In this document: positions 9,059-17,168 of the stretch, piece by piece | Layout: the number at the start of each line of letters is the position of its first letter | Numbering within the stretch: the stretch's first letter is position 1 | DNA from: Yinghuangia elevatio | GTDB taxonomy: Bacteria > Actinomycetota > Actinomycetes > Streptomycetales > Streptomycetaceae | Direction of reading: 5' to 3' | Length of the DNA stretch: 64,000 nt | Assembly: GCF_040649515.1 (NCBI RefSeq) | Contig: NZ_JBEZFP010000002.1 | Coordinates: forward strand, 1 to 64,000 | The notes under the pieces: model-generated | Databases searched by the model: none | Told to the model about the DNA's origin: nothing | Seen by the model: the letters and a program-made list of their open reading frames with translations, nothing else | Made by a program: the position numbers and the translations under genes

Positions 9059-10262
9059 CCTCCCCGCGGCGGACCCGGCCGCCAAGTCCCCCGACTCCGC
9101 GCGCATTCCGGTGACGCGTCCGCCGACCGGCGTGCTCCTGCGATACCTCCTGATCGTCGCGGTGCTGCTGGTGATGGCCGCGATGCCCTACTACCTGACC
9201 GACTTCTGGCTGCTCACCGGCCTGTTCGCGATGGCCGCGGCACTGGGGGCGATCGGGCTCAACATCCTCTCCGGGACCACCGGGCAACTCTCCCTCGGAC
9301 ACGCCTTCTTCCTCGCGGTCGGGGCGTACGGCTACATGTTCTTCTCCGGCGAGTCCGGCCGCAGCGGCACCCACGACATCAACGGGCTGGGCCTGCCGCC
9401 GACGGTAGCGCTCGTGCTCGCGGTGCTGTTCGCGGGTGTGGTGGGCGGCATCTTCAGCCCGATCTCCGGGCGGCTGCGCGGCATGTACCTGGGCATCGCG
9501 ACGCTCGCGCTGGTCTTCATCGGCGAGCACGTCATGATCAATGCGCACAGCGTCACCGGCGGCTACAACGGCCGCGCGGCCGAGCCCATGGAGTTCTTCG
9601 GGTTCACGCTGTCCGAGCGCGACCCGGACGAACTGAAGGTGCTCGGCGTCGAGTTCGGAGCGTACGAACGCCTGTGGTACCTGGCCCTGGTGCTGCTCGT
9701 CGTCGGCATCCTGCTGGCCCGCAACCTGCTGCGCGGCCGCCCCGGGCGGGCGCTGGGCGCGGTACGCGACAGCGAGATCGCCGCCGCGGTCATGGGCGTG
9801 CCCGTCGCGCGCTACCGCTCGATGGCGTTCGTGGTCTCGTCGATGTACGCCGGTCTCGCCGGCGTGCTGCTCGCCCTCATCTTCGGCCGCGTGATCCCCG
9901 AGTACTTCGGGCTCGCCCTGTCGATCGACTACCTGGCGATGATCGTCATCGGCGGGCTCGGGTCGGTCGGCGGCGCGGTCGCGGGCGCGGTCTTCGTGAC
10001 CGTCCTGCCCCAACTCTTCGCGCACTACGCCGCCTCGCTGCCCTTGGTGGTCGAGTCCGGCGGCGACGGCGTCGGCCCCACCGAGGCGGCGCGATACCTG
10101 TACGGCGCGGCGATCGTGCTGGTGCTGCTCTTCGCTCCCGGCGGGCTGGCCGGGCTGGCGAGGCGGCGCCCGCGTGCACCGAAACCCTCAGCGCGTGTCC
10201 CGGCCCGTTCATGGTCCCGGTTCCGTTCCCGTTCCCAGGAGCCCCAAGGAGCAGTCTCGTGA
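9051..10262 (+). CDS. livM: Branched-chain amino acid-type ABC transporter permease LivM
   Basis: A 403-residue permease starting with GTG, overlapping livH by eight bases. After a 30-residue hydrophilic N-terminus there are about ten hydrophobic segments. LivM-type landmarks are I-G-L-N-I-L-S-G near residue 65, G-Q-L-S-L-G-H-A-F-F near residue 77, G-R-A-L-G-A-V-R-D-S near residue 231 and I-G-G-L-G-S-V-G-G near residue 299. The tail after residue 370 is basic and Pro/Ser-rich. Fourth gene of the operon; its stop overlaps the binding-protein start. Confidence 0.92.
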   Translation: MSDLPAADPAAKSPDSARIPVTRPPTGVLLRYLLIVAVLLVMAAMPYYLTDFWLLTGLFAMAAALGAIGLNILSGTTGQLSLGHAFFLAVGAYGYMFFSGESGRSGTHDINGLGLPPTVALVLAVLFAGVVGGIFSPISGRLRGMYLGIATLALVFIGEHVMINAHSVTGGYNGRAAEPMEFFGFTLSERDPDELKVLGVEFGAYERLWYLALVLLVVGILLARNLLRGRPGRALGAVRDSEIAAAVMGVPVARYRSMAFVVSSMYAGLAGVLLALIFGRVIPEYFGLALSIDYLAMIVIGGLGSVGGAVAGAVFVTVLPQLFAHYAASLPLVVESGGDGVGPTEAARYLYGAAIVLVLLFAPGGLAGLARRRPRAPKPSARVPARSWSRFRSRSQEPQGAVS

Positions 10263-11548
10263 AGTCACGCAAGGGCACCAGAACCGCGGCAGCGGTCCTC
10301 GCCATCCTGGCGTTGACCGCCACCGCGTGCAGCAGCAAGGACGACGACGACGAGACGACGAACCCGCCAGCGGGGGCGTCCGGCTCGTCCGGCCAGGTCA
10401 AGACCGGTGCCGGCGTCACGGCCTCGGAGATCAAGGTCGGCGAACTCACCGACATGAGCGGGCCGTTCGCGCCGCTGGGCAAGAGTGTCACCAACGCCGA
10501 GGCGCTCTACTTCAAGCAGATCAACGGGCAGGGCGGCATCTGCGGCCGGCAGGTCAAGCTGGAGGTCAAGGACCACGCCTACGACCCGCAGAAGGCGCGG
10601 ACCCAGTACACCGAGCTGTCCGGCAACGTCGTCGGCATCTCGCAGCTCATCGGTTCGGCGATCGTCACCCAGCTCCAGGACGACATCGACCGCGAGGGCA
10701 TCCTGACGCTGCCGCAGGCGTGGCCGTCCACGCTGCTGGGCAAGAAGACCATCCAGGTCACCGCGACGACGTACGACGTCGAGATCATCAACGGCGTCTC
10801 GTACCTCAAGCGGACCGCGAACCTCGCGGCCGGCGACAAGGTCGGCCACATCTACGCGGACGACGAGTTCGGGGCGAACAGCTTCGCGGGCGCCAAGTAC
10901 GCGGCGCAGGCCGCCGGCCTGTCGCTCGTCGAGCAGAAGATCAAGCCCACCGACTCCGACATGACCGCGGCCATCACCGCGCTGAAGTCGGCGGGGGTCA
11001 AGGCGATCATCGTGAGCGCGAGCCCGCGTCAGGTCGGCCCGATCATGGCCACCTCCGAGGCCGCGGGCCTCAAGGTGCCGGTGCTCGCCCACTCGGTCGG
11101 CTTCCACCCGCAGCTGCTCGCGATCCCGGCGGTCGCCGGGGCCATGGAGCAGCGCCTGCTGGTGACGAGCCCCGTGCCGTCGATCAACAGCGAGCTGCCG
11201 ACGCTGACCAAGCTGGTCGCCGACTACACGGCGGAGTACCCGGGACAGCCGATCGACCAGGGTGTGCTGTCCGGCTTCTCCACGGCCGCCATCTTCGGTG
11301 AGGCGCTCAAGGGTGCCTGCCAGGCGGGCGACCTGACACCCGCGGGTGTCGTGGCCGCGCACCGCAAGAACGCCTCACTCGACCTCGGCTACGGCGCGAA
11401 GCTGGACTTCTCGTCGCCGGACAAGCCGCCGTCGTACCAGACGTACATCCTGAAGGTCGACAAGAGCAAGGCCAGTGGCCTGGCGACGGTCGAGCAGGCC
11501 TTCGAGGCGCCTGAGGCGAAGACGTACACGCTGCCCAAGGCGGGCTGA
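10259..11548 (+). CDS. Branched-chain amino acid-type ABC transporter substrate-binding lipoprotein
   Basis: A 429-residue receptor of the Leu/Ile/Val-binding (Peripla_BP_6) family. The GTG start at 10259 overlaps the livM stop as GTGA and follows AAGGAG. A basic N-terminus and hydrophobic core end at T-A-C with C24 as the probable lipidation site, followed by an acidic linker. The mature domain shows V-G-E-L-T-D-M-S-G-P near residue 63 and the G-V-K-A-I-I-V-S-A region near residue 247. With the four preceding genes it completes the transporter. The real ligand may be an amino acid or a small amide, since this receptor family also includes amide and urea receptors. A strong terminator follows. 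Confidence 0.9.
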   Translation: MKSRKGTRTAAAVLAILALTATACSSKDDDDETTNPPAGASGSSGQVKTGAGVTASEIKVGELTDMSGPFAPLGKSVTNAEALYFKQINGQGGICGRQVKLEVKDHAYDPQKARTQYTELSGNVVGISQLIGSAIVTQLQDDIDREGILTLPQAWPSTLLGKKTIQVTATTYDVEIINGVSYLKRTANLAAGDKVGHIYADDEFGANSFAGAKYAAQAAGLSLVEQKIKPTDSDMTAAITALKSAGVKAIIVSASPRQVGPIMATSEAAGLKVPVLAHSVGFHPQLLAIPAVAGAMEQRLLVTSPVPSINSELPTLTKLVADYTAEYPGQPIDQGVLSGFSTAAIFGEALKGACQAGDLTPAGVVAAHRKNASLDLGYGAKLDFSSPDKPPSYQTYILKVDKSKASGLATVEQAFEAPEAKTYTLPKAG

Positions 11549-11600
11549 ACCGCACCGCGGCGCGGGCGGGCGGACCGTTCCGCCCGGTCGTGACGCGGTG

Positions 11601-11636
11601 ACTGTGGGCCGAACCCCCCGGGGTTCGGCCCACAGT
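11601..11636. terminator. 17-bp perfect hairpin ending the liv operon (bidirectional)
   Basis: Arms 11601-11617 and 11620-11636 are exact complements around a two-base loop (GTGGGCCGAACCCC is the core). It lies between the liv operon and a converging gene, so it can serve both. Confidence 0.85.
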
Positions 11637-11705
11637 TGCGTCCGGGATCGCCGTGCTCCGTCGGGATCGCCGTGTTCCCTCGGGCGCCCGAACTCCGGTC
11701 GCCCG

Positions 11706-12536
11706 TCAGGCGGGACGCAGGAGGACGACGCCGACCGGCCGGTGCGGTGCGGCGGTTCGCAGCTCGGTGGAGCGGATGTGGGCGAGCAGCCCGTGCGCGC
11801 CGACGTCCTCGAGGAGCCGTACGGTGTCGGGCCACAGCGCGGCCGGCAGCGATTCGACCGCGCCGCCGTTGAGCAGGACCAGGGTGTGCACTCCGCGGCA
11901 CCCCGAACTGCCCCAGGTGGCACCGGCGGCGGCCGAGGGCCGGGCACCCGCGGCATGGCGCGTACCGCCGGGGTCGCTGACCGCGCGCACCGTCGTGTCG
12001 CGGCGGATGAGGACCGTGCCGGGGCCGAGGACCAGGTGGTCGAGGCGGCCTTCGGTGAGGCGTACGGCGACCACCGACGCGGTCGGTGTGCCGTGCAGCG
12101 CCAGGTCGCAGCGCCCGCCGTGCAGCGCCGCGGTCTCCGCGATGGCGTCGGACAGGCAGTCGGCGACCGGGCGTTCGGGCCGGTCGACGAGCCGGGTCAG
12201 CAGGTGCGCGCCCAACCGCCGGATGTACCAGCCCGTTCCGTGCCCGCAGCCCTCGACCGAGGTGCGGTGTACGAAAGCGGTCGTCGTCACCACCGCGGCC
12301 TCCGGTGTGGCCAGCGCGAACACCCGGTCGCGGCGCCGCGACCGGGCGTCCGCGGGCGACACGGCCGCCTCGTCGCGGAACGGGTCGCGTACGCCCGTCC
12401 CCTCCCCGCCCGCGTCGCCCGGACCGCTGGAGTTCGAGCCCGGGTCGGTCACCACCTCGACATGCACGGTGATCAGTCTCGGGGAGGCGGCCGCCCCGAG
12501 GCAGGCACACCGGACGGATTGGCTCGAACGTGTCAC
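11706..12536 (-). CDS. PP2C-like hypothetical protein
   Basis: A protein of up to 276 residues. The start is uncertain: the GTG at 12467, giving 253 residues beginning V-H-V-E-V-V-T-D-P-G-S, fits the fold better than the outermost GTG at 12536. The alternation of G-G-R-C-D-L-A-L, S-V-V-A-V-R and L-D-H-L-V-L-G-P-G-T-V-L near the middle resembles the sheet core of actinomycete proteins related to PP2C phosphatases, where similar text reads L-V-L-G-D. The metal-binding aspartates are only partly recognisable, so catalysis is doubtful. It converges on the liv operon and is separated from the next minus-strand gene by about 110 bases or more. Confidence 0.6.
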   Translation of the reverse strand: MTRSSQSVRCACLGAAASPRLITVHVEVVTDPGSNSSGPGDAGGEGTGVRDPFRDEAAVSPADARSRRRDRVFALATPEAAVVTTTAFVHRTSVEGCGHGTGWYIRRLGAHLLTRLVDRPERPVADCLSDAIAETAALHGGRCDLALHGTPTASVVAVRLTEGRLDHLVLGPGTVLIRRDTTVRAVSDPGGTRHAAGARPSAAAGATWGSSGCRGVHTLVLLNGGAVESLPAALWPDTVRLLEDVGAHGLLAHIRSTELRTAAPHRPVGVVLLRPA

Positions 12537-12651
12537 TCCGGCGTGACCTGATAGGACATCAGGACACCGGCCCGGGGGTCCGTTGCCGACCGTCTCGCCG
12601 CACGGCCGCGCCGCCCGTCGGGCCGCGCCGCCCGTCGGGCCTGGGCACCCG

Positions 12652-14007
12652 TCAGGCCGTCGTGTCCAGGATCTCGCGCACCATGGCCATCGTGGTGCCC
12701 GGGTGCAGGAACGCGAAGCGGGCCACCGTCTCGCCCTCCCAGCCCGTCGGCGTCACGAAGCCGACCTGGCCGGCGAGGAGGCGGTCGGACCATGCGGTGT
12801 AGTCCTGCGCGGTCCAGCCGGTCCGGCGGAAGACGACGGCGGACAACTCGGGGTCGCGGACCAGTTCGAGGTGCGGCGTGGCGCGGACGAGGGCCGCGGT
12901 GTCCCGGGCGAGGGTGAGGGCGGTCTCGACGGCCTCGGTGTACGCGCGGGTGCCGTGCACCGCGAGCGAGAACCACAGCGGCAGGCCGCGGGCCCGGCGG
13001 GTCAGGTGGTGTGCGTAGTCGGTCGGGTTCCAGACCTGGTTCTCGTCGGTGTGCAGGACGTCCAGGTAACTGGCGTCCTGGGTGTGCACGGCCTGGGCGA
13101 GGTGGGGGTTGCGGTAGAGCAGCGCCGCGCAGTCGAAGGGCGCGAACAGCCACTTGTGCGGGTCGATCACGAGCGAGTCGGCGTGCTCGACGCCGGCGTA
13201 CCTGGCCCGGACCGAGGGCGCGAACAGCCCGGCTCCGCCGTAGGCGCCGTCGACGTGGAACCAGAGGTTGTACTCGCGCGCCACGTCGGCGATGCCGGCC
13301 AGGTCGTCGATGATCCCGGCGTTGGTGGTCCCGGCGGTGGCGACGACCGCGGCCACGTCGTGGGGGTGCGGGTCGGCGGCGAGCGCGGCGCCCAGGGCCT
13401 CGCCCGTGAGGCGGTGGTCGGTGGTGGGGACGACCAGGGCCTCCGCGCCGATGATGCGCAGCGTGTTGGTGACCGAGGAGTGCGCCTGGTCGGAGACGGC
13501 CACGCGGATGCGGTCGTACGCGCCGAGCCCGCGCGCGCTGCGTCCCGTGTCGCGGGCGACGACGAGCGCGGACAGGTTCGCGGCCGATCCGCCGGAGACG
13601 AAGCAGCCGCCCGCGGTGGCCGGCATCTCGGCGAGGTCGGCGAGAAGGCGCAGGACCTGGTTCTCGGCGGCTATCGCGCCGGACGCCTCCAGCCACGAGA
13701 TGCCCTGGAGCGAAGCGCAGGACACGACCATGTCGAACAGCAGCGCGGCCTTGGTGGGCGCGGCCGGGATGAAGGAGAGGAAGCGGGGGCTGTCGCACGA
13801 GATGACGGTCGGGGCGAGCTGCTCGGCGTACAGGCGCATCACGTCGGCGGGGTCGTTGCCTTGCTCGCCCAGCAGGCCGGCGAGCACGCGGTCGAGCTTG
13901 TCCTTGTCCCCGGGGTGGTCCAGCGGGACCGGGTCGAGCTGGAGGCGCTCGCGCATGTAGGCGAAGACCAGGTCGGTCAGGGCGGGGTCGTAGCTGTGCA
14001 TCGACAT
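12652..14007 (-). CDS. Group II PLP-dependent decarboxylase (aromatic amino acid / glutamate type)
   Basis: A 451-residue pyridoxal-phosphate decarboxylase. The lysine that binds PLP is K285 in D-P-H-K-W, preceded by H-V-D-G-A-Y-G-G (D253 contacts the pyridine nitrogen) and by Q-A-H-S-S (H176 stacks on the ring). Length and motifs fit the family of aromatic-L-amino-acid, tyrosine or diaminobutyrate-type decarboxylases; the substrate cannot be told. I start at the ATG at 14007 (M-S-M-H-S-Y); the frame is open further upstream but that part is Arg/Pro-rich and noncoding in appearance. It is divergent from an NCS1 permease, with a palindromic operator candidate between them, suggesting shared control and perhaps uptake of its substrate by that permease. 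Confidence 0.88.
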   Translation of the reverse strand: MSMHSYDPALTDLVFAYMRERLQLDPVPLDHPGDKDKLDRVLAGLLGEQGNDPADVMRLYAEQLAPTVISCDSPRFLSFIPAAPTKAALLFDMVVSCASLQGISWLEASGAIAAENQVLRLLADLAEMPATAGGCFVSGGSAANLSALVVARDTGRSARGLGAYDRIRVAVSDQAHSSVTNTLRIIGAEALVVPTTDHRLTGEALGAALAADPHPHDVAAVVATAGTTNAGIIDDLAGIADVAREYNLWFHVDGAYGGAGLFAPSVRARYAGVEHADSLVIDPHKWLFAPFDCAALLYRNPHLAQAVHTQDASYLDVLHTDENQVWNPTDYAHHLTRRARGLPLWFSLAVHGTRAYTEAVETALTLARDTAALVRATPHLELVRDPELSAVVFRRTGWTAQDYTAWSDRLLAGQVGFVTPTGWEGETVARFAFLHPGTTMAMVREILDTTA

Positions 14008-14147
14008 CGGCAGCCGGGCTTCCGTGGAGGGCGGACGTCTGCGGGTCGCGCAGCGTCGGCGGTGCTGGCCCCCGGGCACACGGACGCCCGCCCCGGGTGT
14101 GGGCGGGCGTGCGGAACCGCGTGTTCGGGTCGTGGGATCGGCTTGGG

Positions 14148-14178
14148 AGCGTAACCCGTGGCGCGGTCCGAAAGTCAA
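14148..14178 (-). promoter_or_regulatory. Possible promoter of the PLP decarboxylase gene
   Basis: On the minus strand TTGACT (14178-14173) is followed after 19 bases by TACGCT (14153-14148), about 140 bases before the chosen start. The hexamers are good but the spacing is long, so this is tentative. Confidence 0.35.
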
Positions 14179-14232
14179 CCGCGCGCGGCCGGAAATGCCC
14201 CCGGCCGACGGAGGGCCGCCCATAAATCAAGC

Positions 14233-14261
14233 CTGTACAGAAAACCTGTATGGCCATACAG
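14233..14261. promoter_or_regulatory. Twin palindromes, operator candidate between decarboxylase and permease
   Basis: CTGTACAG (14233-14240) is a perfect 8-bp palindrome. CTGTATGGCCATACAG (14246-14261) is a perfect 16-bp palindrome sharing the CTGTA half-site, starting 13 bases later. The whole 29-bp stretch is AT-richer than its surroundings and lies in the 330-base divergent gap. Confidence 0.55.
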
Positions 14262-14337
14262 TCCACAGTGACCACGCCCCCGCCCCGCATCGCGAGCCCC
14301 CGCGCCGCGACGGCCCGACCCCCGCGCGGAGGTCCCG

Positions 14338-15867
14338 ATGGGACAAGAAGCAGCCGACCGCCACAGCACCCCCACGCCGGAGCGGCACGGGGTCGACACG
14401 ATCCCGGAGGCCGAGCGCACGGCCCGCCCCCGGGACCTCGTGGCGATCCTGGTCGGCGCCAACCTGGGGTTCACCAACATCGTGTTCGGCTGGCTGGCCG
14501 TGTCCTACGGCCTCGGCCTGTGGGCCGCGCTGACCGCGAACATCGTCGGCACGCTGCTCGGCGCCGCCTTCGTGGCACCGCTCGCGCTGGTGGGGCTTCG
14601 CTCGGGGACGAACAACTCGGTCGGCTCGGGGGCGTACTTCGGAGTACGCGGCCGCCTCATCGCCTCGGTGATCGGCGTGCTGCTGTCCACCGGCTTCATG
14701 GCGGTCACCGTGTGGGCGGGCGGCGAGGCCATCGTGGCGTCGCTGGCGAGGCTGGTCGACCTGCCCGAGACGGACGGCGCGTACGCGGCGGGCTACGCCC
14801 TGCTGGCCGCCGCCGCGACACTCGCCGCGGTCTACGGCTTCCGCTGGATCGTGCTGCTCAACCGGCTCGCCGCACCGGTCATGACGGCCGTCATCGTGCT
14901 CGGGCTGGCCGCCTTCTGGACGAAGATCGACTTCTCCGCGCCGGGCGACCCGTCGGCGTACGCGCTCGGCTCGTTCTGGCCCACCTGGCTGCTCGCCATG
15001 GTCAGCACCGGCATCGCCGGCCCGGTCTCCTTCGTCACACTGACCGGCGACTGGACGCGCTACATCTCACCGCGCCGGCACAGCGGGCGCGCGGTCGTGC
15101 GCGCGACCGGGCTCGGCATGGTCGCGGGCCTCGTCGTCCCGCAGGTGTTCGGCGTGCTCACCGCCGTCGCCACCTTCGACCCCGACGCCGGCTACGTCGC
15201 GGGCCTCGTGCACGCCGCACCCGCGTGGTTCCTGGTGCCGATCCTGGTCTGCGGCCTCGTCGGCGCGCTCGGCCAGTCCGGCATCGTGCTCTACAGCATG
15301 GGCCTCGACCTCGACGCGATCCTGCCGCGCCTGAGCCGCGTCGCGTCCACCGTGCTTGTCGCCGCGACGTCTATCGGCCTGGTCTTCCTCGGCAAGTTCG
15401 TGTGGGACGCGGAGGAGTCGGTCACCACCTTCGTGCTGGTCCTGACCTCGCTCGCGACACCATGGGCGGCGATCACGCTGACCGGCATGGCCCGTACGCG
15501 CGCCCGGTTCAGCGAGCCGGACCTCCAGGTGTTCAACCGGCGCCGCCGCGGTGGCGCGTACTGGTACACGGCGGGCTGGAACCTGCCCGCGACGGTGTCG
15601 TGGGTGGTGGGCAGTGCCGTCGGGCTGCTGTCGAACTCGTCGTCGTCCTTCACCGGACCGATCGCCGACCTGTGCTCGGGCGTCGACGTCAGCTTCTTCA
15701 CCTCGGGAGTCGCGGGGGTGGTGTGCTACCTGCTGCTCACCACCGCCGTGCGCCCCCGGACCCCGGCCGCGTCGTCGGAGCCGTCGGAGCCGTCGGAGCA
15801 GTCGGAGCCGTCGGCGACGATGCCGCCGACGGTCACGGCAGAAGCAGCCGGGCCAGGACGTCGATGA
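14338..15867 (+). CDS. NCS1-family nucleobase/cation symporter (cytosine-purine permease type)
   Basis: A 509-residue membrane transporter with about twelve hydrophobic segments. The first segment contains N-L-G-F-T-N-I-V-F-G near residue 42, and further landmarks are S-G-T-N-N-S-V-G-S near residue 86 and G-D-W-T-R-Y-I near residue 239, as in purine-cytosine permeases. Members move nucleobases, hydantoins, thiamine or related compounds with protons or sodium. A GGAGG site precedes the ATG. The C-terminus ends in a Ser-Glu-Pro repeat (about residues 480-495) encoded by 9-bp tandem repeats. Its last 35 bases overlap the converging TetR gene. Divergent from the PLP decarboxylase. Confidence 0.88.
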   Translation: MGQEAADRHSTPTPERHGVDTIPEAERTARPRDLVAILVGANLGFTNIVFGWLAVSYGLGLWAALTANIVGTLLGAAFVAPLALVGLRSGTNNSVGSGAYFGVRGRLIASVIGVLLSTGFMAVTVWAGGEAIVASLARLVDLPETDGAYAAGYALLAAAATLAAVYGFRWIVLLNRLAAPVMTAVIVLGLAAFWTKIDFSAPGDPSAYALGSFWPTWLLAMVSTGIAGPVSFVTLTGDWTRYISPRRHSGRAVVRATGLGMVAGLVVPQVFGVLTAVATFDPDAGYVAGLVHAAPAWFLVPILVCGLVGALGQSGIVLYSMGLDLDAILPRLSRVASTVLVAATSIGLVFLGKFVWDAEESVTTFVLVLTSLATPWAAITLTGMARTRARFSEPDLQVFNRRRRGGAYWYTAGWNLPATVSWVVGSAVGLLSNSSSSFTGPIADLCSGVDVSFFTSGVAGVVCYLLLTTAVRPRTPAASSEPSEPSEQSEPSATMPPTVTAEAAGPGRR

Positions 15868-16480
15868 GCAGTTCGCGGGCCATCTCCGGCGGCACCGCCG
15901 GGTCTTCCAGGACGATCGGGAGCCCGATCCCGTCGACCACCGCGAGGGCCTGCCGCGCGACCCGCTCGGGATCCGCGTCGGCCCGGAAGCGCCCGCTCGC
16001 GACGCCGTCCGCGACCGTCCCGGCCAGCAGCGCGCGCCACTTCGCGTTGTCCGCCAGCACCTCGGCCCGCCACTCGGGGTCGCGCTGCGCCCAGCGCCAC
16101 GCCTCGACCCACAGCTGCCAGGCGTAGGGGGCCGCCTCGTCGGCGAAGCCGACCACGAACGAGCACGCCTTCTGCATGCGCTCCCAAGGGTCGGCCAGGT
16201 CCGCCACCGCCGCGCGTACGCCGTCCAGGTCGCGCTTCGCGGCGTACCGGAACGCCGCCATCAGCAGGTCCTCGCGGTTGCCGAAGTAGTACTGCAGCGT
16301 GGAGATCGGTACGCCGGACACCTCGGAGACGTCCGCGAACCGTGTGGCGTCCGCGCCGCGTTCGCCGATCACGACGCACGCGTGTGCGAGCACGTCCTCG
16401 CGCTTGCGCCCGGACCGGCGGCCCCCTCGGCGCAGGGGAGCGGGCGGGAGGGCGGAGGCGGGGGAGTCGGACACGTCCAT
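15833..16480 (-). CDS. TetR-family transcriptional regulator
   Basis: A 215-residue regulator. Residues 24-70 form the TetR DNA-binding domain, with F-A-D-V-S-E-V-S-G-V near residue 48 and the recognition helix I-S-T-L-Q-Y-Y-F-G-N near residue 60. The ligand domain contains W-Q-L-W-V-E-A-W-R-W, typical of a subgroup near fatty-acid or choline-type regulators. The ATG at 16480 starts M-D-V-S-D. It is divergent from a MarR gene over a 142-base gap and converges on the permease with a 35-base overlap. The neighbouring acyl-CoA genes make control of that module likely, though not proven. Confidence 0.9.
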   Translation of the reverse strand: MDVSDSPASALPPAPLRRGGRRSGRKREDVLAHACVVIGERGADATRFADVSEVSGVPISTLQYYFGNREDLLMAAFRYAAKRDLDGVRAAVADLADPWERMQKACSFVVGFADEAAPYAWQLWVEAWRWAQRDPEWRAEVLADNAKWRALLAGTVADGVASGRFRADADPERVARQALAVVDGIGLPIVLEDPAVPPEMARELLIDVLARLLLP

Positions 16481-16622
16481 GTGTCTATCACGCGCGTGCC
16501 GACCGCTGTGACGTGCGGGGGCGGGCGCCGCGGGGACCTGGTGGGCGCACGCGGGGGTGTGCCCCGGCACGCGCCCGGGTGCATGCCCGCACCGCCCGCC
16601 GAGTGGCTCTAGGCTGCCCGCC

Positions 16623-17102
16623 ATGACCGATGCCGAGAGCCGCCGCGCGATCAACGAGGCCATCAACTCGCTCAAGCGGTTCGTCAACAGCAGGCAGTTG
16701 GACGCGCTGCACGCGGCCCGTTCGGGGGTCGCGCTGAATCTCGTCGCGATCGGGATCCTGCACCGGGTGATCGACCACGGCCCGATCCGGCCGACCGAGC
16801 TCGCGGAGCTGGCCGACATCCAGCCCGCGGCGCTGAGCCGGCAGATCCGGATCCTCGAGGAGGGCGGCCACATCGTGCGGACCGGCGACGCCGAGGACGG
16901 CCGGGTCTCGCTCGTCGAGGCGACCGCCGAGGGCCGCGCGGCGTACGACAGCTTCGCGGCGGCCAACGACACCCTGCTCGCCGAGCAGCTGAAGGGCTGG
17001 ACGGCCGAGGAACTGGGCGGTCTGGCGGCGCAGATGCAGCGCCTGGTGGCCGACCTGCGCGGCGTGCGGCGGCCGGGGGAGTCCGCCACCGGAACTAATT
17101 GA
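16623..17102 (+). CDS. MarR-family transcriptional regulator
   Basis: A 159-residue winged-helix regulator. The HTH spans about residues 55-85 (P-T-E-L-A-E-L-A-D-I, then L-S-R-Q-I-R-I-L-E-E-G-G) with the wing D-A-E-D-G-R-V-S following. The ATG at 16623 begins M-T-D-A-E. Its stop codon lies inside a strong promoter-like sequence for the downstream acyl-CoA dehydrogenase, so it may act on that promoter. MarR regulators in such positions often sense acyl-CoA or aromatic ligands; the ligand here is unknown. Confidence 0.9.
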   Translation: MTDAESRRAINEAINSLKRFVNSRQLDALHAARSGVALNLVAIGILHRVIDHGPIRPTELAELADIQPAALSRQIRILEEGGHIVRTGDAEDGRVSLVEATAEGRAAYDSFAAANDTLLAEQLKGWTAEELGGLAAQMQRLVADLRGVRRPGESATGTN

Positions 17103-17127
17103 CATGGTTAAGTAGTCGGGTTACGTT
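17099..17127 (+). promoter_or_regulatory. Consensus promoter with partial dyad before the acyl-CoA dehydrogenase
   Basis: TTGACA (17099-17104), 17 bases, then TACGTT (17122-17127), 41 bases before the GTG start. The -35 box overlaps the MarR stop codon and sits in the imperfect dyad TTGACATGGTTAA, which could be a MarR or TetR site. Confidence 0.6.
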
Positions 17128-17168
17128 CCCGGGGTCGTACGCTCGCCAACCACTCCGGGGAGACAGTC

